DNA of 64,000 nucleotides from Chrysomallon squamiferum. Taxonomy: Eukaryota; Mollusca; Gastropoda; Neomphalida; Peltospiridae. Below are positions 53,770 to 64,000 of this stretch, piece by piece (the stretch's first letter is position 1; every line of letters starts with the position of its first letter). The translations under genes and the position numbers were made by a program. The notes under the pieces are model-generated. The model worked only from the letters and a program-made list of their open reading frames with translations, did no database searches and was not told the DNA's origin. The stretch is from contig CM022672.1 of assembly GCA_012295275.1 (NCBI GenBank), positions 10,017,904-10,081,903 on the forward strand, given 5' to 3'.

Positions 53770-54977
53770 TTATATAATTGTCTGCTTAAGGTGGTTTCGT
53801 TTACCAGTCTCTCTAAGTCGATCTGTCTCTCTGTCAGTCAGTCAATCTGTCTATCTGAATCTGTCAATCATTCATTCCGTTCGTAATTGGCTCGATCAAT
53901 CAATCACTCCAATCAGTTGGTCAGAAAGTTACAGAGGCGGCCAATGAAAAACGCAGTTAATCTTATTGCTTAGTTAACTTGTTGTTTCGTATGTTTCGTC
54001 GATCTCCTGTTTAAAGTTAATTAAAGCAGACGGCACCAGACACAATGTGTGCGTCGATACACGGCGTGTCTGTATTAGTTTCTCTGCAGTCAAAGCTTCC
54101 GCAGTTAACAGAGAAAGATAAATTTGAAAAGGTGAAGAAACAATTTAAAATAATAATAATAATAATAAAATTTAAAATAATAATAATAATATTAAATTTA
54201 AAAATAATAATAATTACAAAAATAATTTATAAAATAAAATAAATTAATTAGATAAATAAATTCTAACAAATATAGAAATATATATATGCTTAGATTATTC
54301 AAAGTACTTTGATTCTGGAGTTTAAATAGGTTTAAAATATTTTGAGCTGTCGATCAAGGTTAAAATCTTTAAGGTCGAGTAACATTTACATCATATTTGT
54401 TGGTCTCCACATATAAACACCATATCCCGTATTTTAAAACCTGGCTATTTTTTCAAATTATAAGATTTTAGGAATATTTCCGTCTTCATAAAATATACAG
54501 AAACACAGGGGTACATACCTGCCTGCACTCAATCACACACACACACACATACATAAAACAAACATACAGGCATATAGACAGAATTCAAAATTAGCAGTCT
54601 TTCTTTCCTTTTTTTTTTTTACTATGTCCAATTATTAGTAATAATACTGAAGATGAATTAGTCGGATTTGAGAAAATTTGAATACACTGAATAACACTAC
54701 TTTGCAGAAATATGTGCACTTAATGTTTTTATTCCAAATTTCATCCCACATAATAAAGGAACCCGGAGTGTTTTCAACACATAATTATAAGAAATGACGA
54801 CTAAATTCCAGTAAAAATTAGCTGTAATCCAGACATGGTAAATTATCTTAAGTAAATGGATTATGTCAGCATGTAAATCAGTTTTATAATTGCCAGTCGG
54901 ACCAGCCAGCTATTAAATTTTTTCATTCTTTTTATTCATGTTCTAAATTTTTGTTTGTTTTTTGTTGTTGTTTCTGG

Positions 54978-55011
<34 letters not shown>

Positions 55012-56910
55012 TTTTTTTTTTTTTTTTTGGAAAAGGTCGAGATGATAACGAAAAAAGTCCAAAAAGCTTATAATTTAACAAATAGCCAGGTTGTAAAACA
55101 GAGGAAATGGAGTCTCTAGGCTGCTATTATGTTAGACATGTACCAGAAAGTAGTCCGTATCCGTCTTTGATGCCAGAAGTGAAAAAAATTGTTGTTGTTT
55201 TTTTTTTTTTTCAAAGTGTAGGAGAGGATTAAAGAAAAGGTAACTAGGACTGCCGCTCTTTAGTGTAATTTAGTGTCATTAAGACCGAGCCGAGATGCCT
55301 GCTGCTGTCACCTCACAGTGACTTTGTCATCTATTTTCTTCTCGCTAATATGCTGATGTAATTCAGATGTGTTTGTTTAGATGATGTGTAAGATTTATCT
55401 CAGCTGGGAAATTGATCTGCGTCTCATAACACTGCTTTCTAATTCTAGCATGTAAGACATTAGGCGTTTCCCGTGCAAATAAATTAATGGTTCGTATGAA
55501 TCACAGTTGTATTACATTTGCTGCGACTTTATCCTATGTTTCATCATGAAGATATCACCTGATGTATTACAGACTAAATATTTATCTTGGTAGGAAAATT
55601 ACCAAACTTGATAACGTGTTAATTAGAGAGACTGAGTCATCAGGGATTTTGGTACATTTGAAATTCATTTACAAATTAATCTTCAGAGCCATTAGCAGTA
55701 AGGTCTTCATCATCACAAAAAGCTTTATTTGTTTTTAATGATGTATTTTTGACGTCTGATAACATGCGCCTGCTGTACAAAAATAATGTTTAGGGATTTG
55801 AGGACGTCTGAAATGAAAAATTTGGAAATTAAAAAAAATTGACAACGATTAATAGTATAAATCCCAAACTGCAAATTTTGACAATATTTTATATCATTTT
55901 AACGATGTGACTGAAGCCAAAGGCTTTTTTTTTACAAGAGATTTTTGTGATAATGTAAAAAATGTAGACGCTATTCAGAGTTACTCTTATAAACTAGCAG
56001 TTCTCAGGTTTTTAAAAAAAAAACACCTTCCCACAATCTGAAAAAGTAGCAGACTTTGATGAAAGACATCATGGCTACTTTGCTTAAAGCAAGAAATAAC
56101 TGAATGGATACGTTCGCATTTGAGTACAGCATTCCAAGGACTGAGCTTCAGCCACGGTCAGTTGTTGCGTCTACAAAACCATGAATTACAAACCAAGTAA
56201 CACTCAGCCTTACAAACAACGACGTAACCAAAATCTCGCTACCAGTTTAAGTTCTGTCTGAACAGTGATTGCTCGAACGCTTCTGTTACAGGACCGATAC
56301 GATCTTGCAAATAATCACATCGTGGCCTCACATTATGATTATCAAAAGGAACCAGTCAAAGACTGATGGTTGCTGTTTGACGCTTCTTCTGATTACACAG
56401 TTATCAGAGACCAGAATCTTGACAGTCCGTTTCATTCGTGTCCGAAAAGAGGTCAGAAAGGTTAACTGTACTCTATCATCTCAGGTTATGCTGTGTGCCC
56501 GCTAGTTAAAAATTACTGCGTCGGCGAAAAAGGACTTGCATACTTAATGCCAGTGAATTCGAAGCTTTCGTTGAGAGATCTCCGGATTAAGCAGGATAAT
56601 GTCATTTGGAGAAATCAGGGCTTGAAAAGTTGTTGATCATTGTTAAAAAGTTCTGCGTGAATTAGAGAAGAGACTGAGGTCACTGGATGTGGGAGATTTG
56701 GGTTAGACTGGAATATCTCATTTTCAGTATCGTCGTATAGGCTATGTGAATATTTGTTTTTATATAATCTAATTATTATCATACAACATTGACTGAATTG
56801 TTTACAAAAACAAAAACAAGTTGACAGTATTTTTGATTGTTTGAAAATAAATGTATATGTGTGTATATTGTGTGGGCATATGCGTATATATGTGTACATA
56901 TACAAACATA

Positions 56911-56912
<2 letters not shown>

Positions 56913-56950
<38 letters not shown>
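56913..56950. repeat. (AC)n microsatellite
   Basis: About 18 AC dinucleotides. A GT tract with neighbours lies at 57777-57815. Confidence 0.85.
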
Positions 56951-56951
<1 letters not shown>

Positions 56952-58741
56952 GGTATGCAAGTAAATATATTAGTTTTTCCAGTACGTAGCAAACTAGAAG
57001 AAAAATGACAAAATAACCACCCTCCCGTTATTTCTAAACGCCCACCGAGCCGCATAAACAACATACGAATTGCGTACGCTCTTCAAAATACGTTTCAAAG
57101 CAACAGTAACATATTTTCTGCGTTCTACAACGGAATACTTCAGCTGGCAATAATCTAAACTGGTGTTTTTCTGTTAATGAACTCAGTTAATGAGCGACAG
57201 TTTAGAAACACTGTCAGAACAAATCACGAATAAAGCGTTGATTGAAATCACTGCGCATCTTTGTCTTGGCACGATTTCGTCGCACAACAAGTTTAACGAA
57301 AATCGTATGGATTCAAAATGCCTTTAAGCGTTATGGATTGACGAATTAATAGCTTAAATAACGTCCTACATGGTGTTAAAAATAAAACATAAAAAAAACC
57401 CTGAAATAAATATTATTGAAAAGCAGTCATTGTATTTGGTTTCCAGCGCAAACATGGTTTTGAAATTTGTCACAACCTTCGCGGCTTCTGTCATTTTTCC
57501 GCATGGTTAATCTTCTAAAAATAAAGTTTGTTGATTTTAATACATGACTGACACTTCGAAGTATTATGTAATTAATACATTTCAAACGTCCGTTCCAGTG
57601 TAAGGCTTACGAACTGATTGATTAATTGGTTATTCTGGATGTTATTCAAAAAGGTCAAAAAACAGCATTAACCAATTTTAATGTTCGATATTTATAGGAG
57701 GTGAAGTAGCGAACTGCGTGGGATGTATATCAGTCTCTGCTTGAATATGTTAGTGCCTGCGAGAGTGTATATGTTTGTGTGTGTGCGTGTGCGTGTGTGT
57801 GTGTGTGTGTGTCTGTCTGTGTGTCTATGCGTATATCTGTGTATGCACGTACGTGTGTGAAAAGTTTTATTTTTTGTATGTATTATGTCCGTTCGTATGT
57901 ACGTTTGCACAGTTTAGTGATCTTCATGATTTTGTGCACGTACTTGTCTTCGTGTCTTTGTACAGTTCACGATATTGCTCTTGCTTTAAATTTTAGTTTC
58001 TTCAGAAGAAATCGTTCGAAGACGCTAAAGGTATACAAAAATGTTTTATTTTATTGACTAATTATTTAAAAAAAAAAATCTTATTGTCAAAAGTGCGATG
58101 TGAACGTTACTTTCAAATCAAGAAAACTACTTCTATACCCTTAAACTCTCTGTATAATTATAGACAAAATTACAGCTATTTTCATGTCGTTTTAAGTCTG
58201 CACGCCAATCCCAAGCCAGCTATGAAGCAATTTGAAACCAATTATTTTTAAATTAAACTATAAATTACAAACCGGCGTGCGTCTCACTGATTCCCTTATT
58301 TTTTTTTATTTACCGAGTTTCAAATTAATACGGAACAAAAGACAAAGACGGCATAACACATTTAATAATCTTCAGCCTGGAGGAAGATATTCAGAGCCAA
58401 ACTAATTGCATAAATGATTGCAAGAGACAGAGGCAATGGCCGATGTCGTTGAAAAGCTTTGATTACTTATTAATCGTGAATGAGATTTATGATCTTTATT
58501 CATGAGGGGGAAGTGATCGATAACAGAAATGTCGGTAAAGACGGATTAATTCTGATCTGTTAATATCCACCAATTAAATCCACTGACACTGCAAACTAAT
58601 CGAGTTCGTGTAACACCAATATTCATTTCGTTTGGCTTACCTTTAAACAATGTTATGTTACGCTGAACGCAGCAGACAACAAAAGCAGACATATTATTTA
58701 AATTGTTGTTTTTATTATTAAAGTTAGAGTTATTATTATTC

Positions 58742-58946
58742 AGTAGTAGTAGCAGAGTAATAGTAGTAGTATATGTAGTAATAATAGCATTATTTCTACT
58801 GGTAGTAGTGGTAGTAGTAGTGGTAGTTGTAGTAGTGGTGGTAGTAGTAGTGGTAGTAGTAGTAGTGGTAGTAGTAGTAGTGGTAGTAGTAGTAGTAGTA
58901 GTAGTAGTGATAGTAGTTGTAGTGGTAGTAGTAGTAGTGGTAGTAT
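58742..58946. repeat. (GTA)n with interspersed GTG triplets
   Basis: About 200 bp of AGT/GTA triplets with regularly spaced GTG variants. It gives phantom poly-Val, poly-Thr and poly-Leu frames. Confidence 0.85.
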
Positions 58947-60445
58947 GGGCACTAAAGGATCCTGGCTTAACAACTAAAAAATCTATAAAGGAAAACATGT
59001 AAGAAGTTAAAAACACATCCGCACCGATCAATCCATCCAGTCTACCGATATTGTTCTGTAATTCTATAGTCTTTAAATTTACTTGCTTTGTACTACTGTT
59101 ATCTTTTACTTTATTGCCTTTATTTTATCGCGCAGTGAACTGGGTTGAAAAAAAACAAATATTACGTTTTGATTTGCTAACATAAACTAGGTGAATAATT
59201 TTTTTTTTTTTTTTTTTTTTTTTTTTCAAATGTATAAAGCCAATGTTATAATTATTTAATGAAGTATAATTTGGGGGTTTTTTACAGTTAAAAAAGCGTG
59301 GCAAAAAAGGTTATTATAATTATCGTATTTTATTCGTAACATCACGACATATAATGACATTAACATCAGTTTTTTCATTGTGATTGTTACGTTAGTGTCT
59401 AGCTGTGTGGCAGGGCGGGTCTAGACAAGTGTGTAGAGGGGTGTGAAGCGTCAGACTGATCCACTAAAAATCACCAATGTTTATTATATGACGTAAAATG
59501 GTCATATGTGATGTTGAATGAGGTTTATGTGTAAATATATTTAGTATAATAGAGTTTTACGGTAATTAAATCGTTTGTCAGATGCAGAATAAAATGTCAA
59601 GTAACAATGCGGAGTAACAACAGTGCGTTTGAAATTATATTTTAATGATGCATTCGCCCACGGAATGGCTATAGCGGAGTTTCACATCATCACCATTATA
59701 ATAATTATAACTATACTACTACTTGCTAATGATGATGATGATGATGATGATAATAATAATAATAACAAAATAATAAATTAACATCTAAAAAATATTATTA
59801 ATAAAATATACTGAACTATCTTTTGATGCACCATATTTTTAAATCTCTTGTTCAGTGGATATGACATCTGGCTTATGATATATATATATAGAGCTAATCT
59901 GATTTCGTCATCATCTCGTATCTCTAATTAACCTTCAAACACACTAACCCAATCTTTAACAAAATTCCAGTCCTCTATTTTTTCCAAAGACAAAGCTTAT
60001 TAGAAATATTTAACAGTTATAAGTCAGACAGATGAATATCTGTGAAAAAAAGACACCTGAACAAGTTTGAAATCTGAAATCATCAAACTTGCTGCCACCG
60101 TTTAAGGGTCCTCTGTTTTAATCGTAAGCAGGAAGAGGTCTTGTAACTGCACCTTCCCAGGACTGGAAATATTGAGGAATATAAATTATGGTTCGCAAGC
60201 CACGTACCCTAGTCGCGACCCGAGCAGGACACCACTGAGTAATTTCTATTACGGTAAAGTTCTCTAAAAGAATTAGAGTGTTTGATGTGTGACAGGGAAG
60301 CCGTCTGAATGTTAGCCATTGGCGCTGTGTGCCACAGATAACGCTCCTGAACCATACACAGTATCATAACCAATTCATCACACTGAAACGTTGTTTTTTT
60401 CTATTCTTCTTTTATCTTTTACTGAAGCATATTTTATTATGTCTC

Positions 60446-60476
<31 letters not shown>

Positions 60477-62125
60477 ATTGTTGTTTTTTTGATTTTAAAA
60501 AGTCACGAACAAAAATTATTATATAACTAATACCATTGAATAGCAAAGTTATGCCAACCAGAAAAAAAAAAAAAAAAAAAAAAATCAACAAATTTGTCTT
60601 TTCCTATACATTTTATTTATTGCGATCCTTTATATAATTTGATCTGAAAATGTCAGTGACTCATGTACATCAGCGTCAGTTATATTAGTTATTATCTGCT
60701 TAAACCACATCTGGGTATGATATATCTACTGAGATTTGTACTGTACGTGAAAGTCACTTTCGTTATTATTAGAAAGTAATTTTCACAGCGTAATTTTTTC
60801 AGAAGAACAATGTCTTCAGCTGAAGTAAAAGACGTTCTTTATCATCTTTATATGATCATTATTAGTAGATGTTTTTTGCCAGATGGACGTTATGACTGTT
60901 AATCGATATTGGTAATAACTTTTTATTTCTTCGTAAATGCTCTATAATGTTTTTGTTATTATTATTTATGTTCTTCTGTTTCAGAAAATTTGGAGATAGG
61001 AGAACAGTATCTGAGTTTAAAGTCGCAGGATCCAGTCTTGAAAGGTCGTTCATTAGAATAATTCCAGTTCTAGACATTACCGCGTGAGTAGAGGTAGACA
61101 TTTGTAGAAGTCATTGCCTTATTATAATGCACATTTGTGTGTGTGTGTGTGTGTGTGTGTGCGTGCGTGTGATCTTATGCTTCTACCTGGGGAGCTGTCT
61201 TTTAGTTTTTGACGAGTATTTTATTTTTAGTAACACTTTTTTCTACCAATTCCAGAATTTCTTACATAAGAATAAAAACCGAGTGAATAGACTGCATGTG
61301 ATACTTCAGATAAATCTATAACAGCTATCACACCACAGTTAAGACAGCTTCACTGACAAACACGTCTGGTGTCAAGTAGCTAATTAAATTAAAAAACCAA
61401 TATTAAACGTCTTAAACAAAATACTGTCGAAAGATCTAGACGCTTTCACTCGAGGCGAAAATTATTTTGTTTTATTTAATGCCGAAAGAAGCCAAGAGAG
61501 TCGCTTTTGGGAACAGAGTAAATAAGATTATCCAGTCTGGGCTTTAAGATTAGAGAAAAGTAATGTGATAGACACTGTGTCATGTACTGACGTCCTTGAT
61601 GTTATCAAAATATTTTCTCTAAATATTGAACCAAGGCCAATCCCCGAAGACAGTATATCTTAAAGATTTAAATAAGCATGTATCTGAAGTGGGCACGGAA
61701 TGTGTTTTCTTGTGTGGATGAAGAATCGATGAAGGCTGGTGATATTCCCACGGCGGTTGTCCCTGAATCTTAAGTAATATAAAAATTATACCTGATCCGT
61801 AAATTGTAATATTGTAAATGCCAGGAACATTAAATGAGTAAACATGTCTTGGATCTTGCATGTTTCTATAAAAAAAAAAAAAAAAAAAAAAATGCCGAGC
61901 ATAGCTAAGTGACGAGATCAAGTGTCATTAGAAATGAACTTTTCATCTGTTTTGAAAATATGACCCGTTTATTGCCTGCGTCTACGTTGCCATAATGTTT
62001 GTGTATTTTTGTGGAAGCTTTTTTGTGCATTGATCATGTAGCAGAGTTAATAACTGGTCATTGTTGTTGAATGTACATCTTTGTGTACAATGGTGTAGCT
62101 ATATTTCTGAGTGTCAGTACGTGGT

Positions 62126-62149
62126 AGACAAATATGTGTGTGTGTGTGC

Positions 62150-62222
<73 letters not shown>
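62126..62222. repeat. (GT)n microsatellite
   Basis: About 48 GT units with two GC interruptions. Another (GT)n tract of about 24 units is at 62517-62567. Confidence 0.9.
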
Positions 62223-62223
<1 letters not shown>

Positions 62224-62374
62224 AAAAGTGAATCTATTATGGAACTAATGAAGTTTAAGTTACCCTAATCAACCAGGATCTCCACAAGCGACTTTATTCC
62301 ATTTTATTTAAAAAGTGTAAAAAAAAATCTGAGATGTCGAAGCTAAATTTTAAAAGCCTGTTATAGAACAATTC

Positions 62375-62476
62375 CATAAAGAACATAACATTGGGTATCC
62401 AGATCAAGCTGGTGATAGCGAAAGACCCCCAAAAGAGTTTAACTTTTAGGGCCCCCAAAATGTAGGTCCCCTGGTG
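62375..62476. mobile_element. possible transposon-end fragment
   Basis: GGGCCCCCAAAATGTAGGTCCCCTGGTGCAATT resembles the GGGGGCCCATTGCA of about 19546-19559 in WDR6 intron 1, which lies next to CAGTGGCACACCC. Such strings are common at the ends of degraded cut-and-paste elements. Weak evidence. Confidence 0.25.
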
Positions 62477-62515
62477 CAATTTATGTGTGTGTCTATATAT
62501 GTGCATTCTAGTATC

Positions 62516-62568
<53 letters not shown>

Positions 62569-62966
62569 ATTTTGTGTCTATGACAGTTTGTTTCAGTACA
62601 CATTTCTATATATTAGAATTTCCGTCTACTTCGATCTGAAATACGATCGTGATTTTCAATTCTGTAAATTTCCTGTCAACTAAATTATCACATTATCCAA
62701 AGAAAAATCTGCGAAGTCGCACTATGTTTTAGTTAAAAACGACGTAGTGTCACAGAATCTGCCACAGTTATCTTTCTTACAAATTATGGATGGAATTGGT
62801 ATTTGTTTTTAATGATATTAGAAGACTGAGTTATTTCTAGAGACATTGCTGCGTGCAAAAAACAAATGTAATAAAAATGTCAGTTATAAATTATTTTTAG
62901 AGAAATGTTAATGAAAATTAAAGAAGAAGAGAAAGAATAAAAATGTTACAAATGCAAGAACAGTAT

Positions 62967-63001
<35 letters not shown>

Positions 63002-63704
63002 TATGCGTATTTATTTGTTTATTTTTTTTATTATTTATTTATTTTAAAATTAATTGTTTAAAAGGAGGTTATTTAATCCTATAAGTCCAGAAGATTGCTT
63101 TTAAAAAATATGGGAAAAAAAAAATTATATAGCGATATTTATTAATAATCATACAGTTTAGAGTTTACTAACCAAAACCAATACAAACAGTAAGAATAAT
63201 CGAGCGATTGTTTATTTTTCTATAGTGAAGTTCATTTCATTTTGCAAGTTATTCCCAATACCACGATGGCATGCCTCCGTTCTTAGTAATACTGGGATCA
63301 TTCATGAACAACCATTTCAAAACACGAAACCTATATGATTAAAATAAGTACTGGTTAAGGAAAAAAAAAAAAAAATTCTGCACCAGTGTTATTGATAGTT
63401 CTCTAAATTACCTGCATCTGTCAGCCAGTGACACTTGTAGATTAAACGACGTGACCTCTTTAAACTAGATACTGATAAACTAGATACTCATTCAGCTAGG
63501 AAATAACACTAATCAAATTGCTAGCCTTAATCCCGTAGAGGTCAGACTAGCACCAAATAAAAAACGAGACCACAAATAAAAAAAATTGAATTCGGTTTAA
63601 AGTGACGGCAGCTGTAAAATGGAATACTGAAAAAAAGTTAGTGCCAAAAAGATGATTAGGACTTTTCATTTGTGATGGTCAGTTTGATGATGAAATAGAA
63701 TAAC

Positions 63705-63905
<201 letters not shown>

Positions 63906-64000
63906 TAATTCAAAGGGACGCAAGAGATAGATGCTATCGAAAAAGCAGTGGTTCACAGCAGTTAGAAGCAGCTAAGCTAAGTTAACATTATCTGTCTTTA

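Noticed and set aside
56269-56505. 78-residue plus-strand open frame in the region right of the GPCR.
   Set aside because: Mixed composition but no motif, no plausible splice partners and no homology I recognise.
58546-59031. Open frames with poly-Thr or poly-Val over 70 residues.
   Set aside because: Pure translation of the GTA/GTG repeat, with no flanking coding sequence or splice structure.

Overview
This is animal nuclear DNA: AT-rich, intron-bearing, and full of microsatellites, with GT-AG introns throughout. Gene content and repeats suggest an invertebrate, and most likely a lophotrochozoan such as a mollusc: tandem secreted C-type lectins, a neuropeptide-type GPCR, Tigger/pogo-like DNA transposons, a tRNA-derived SINE, and long (GA)n, (GT)n, (TTA)n and (CATA)n tracts. 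The phylum is an inference. I assembled every gene model exon by exon from splice signals and reading phase.

Layout. (1) 1-8.3 kb holds two tandem C-type lectin genes on +. The first has only its last two exons in the window. The second is complete: six coding exons encoding a signal peptide, a Gln/Pro-rich region with about four imperfect repeats, a coiled coil and a C-type lectin domain. A 0.62-kb Tigger-like element sits in its fourth intron. (2) 8.3-13 kb is AT-rich intergenic sequence with no gene seen. (3) 13.0-18.6 kb (-) is a complete eight-exon short-chain dehydrogenase closest to HSD17B8. (4) 19.2-35.9 kb (+) is a 25-coding-exon WD-repeat gene, clearly WDR6, head-to-head with HSD17B8 across about 0.65 kb that must hold both promoters. 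(5) 35.9-52.6 kb has no coding gene I can support. It holds a long inverted-repeat pair (39.7-40.5 / 44.3-45.05 kb), a near-perfect palindrome at 43.1-43.25 kb, a SINE, a putative TATA-less promoter near 46.3 kb, a 1.4-kb Tigger-like element carrying a nested foldback MITE, and a decayed transposase. (6) 52.66-53.43 kb (-) is the last exon (TM3 to C-terminus) of a rhodopsin-class peptide GPCR. Its upstream exons are not visible in the remaining 10.5 kb, which then reads as a long intron or 5' flank.

The genes do not form one pathway. HSD17B8 acts in mitochondrial fatty-acid synthesis (with CBR4 in vertebrates) and WDR6 in tRNA 2'-O-methylation (with FTSJ1). The lectins are secreted recognition proteins and the GPCR is a peptide receptor.

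The most unusual structure is inside WDR6. Two introns are filled by tandem arrays whose unit includes the 3' end of the preceding exon and its splice donor, so each array carries repeated 5' splice sites. One of these introns also contains an inverted copy of an upstream WDR6 exon. The WDR6 coding sequence needs four single-base frame corrections, while the other genes read cleanly.
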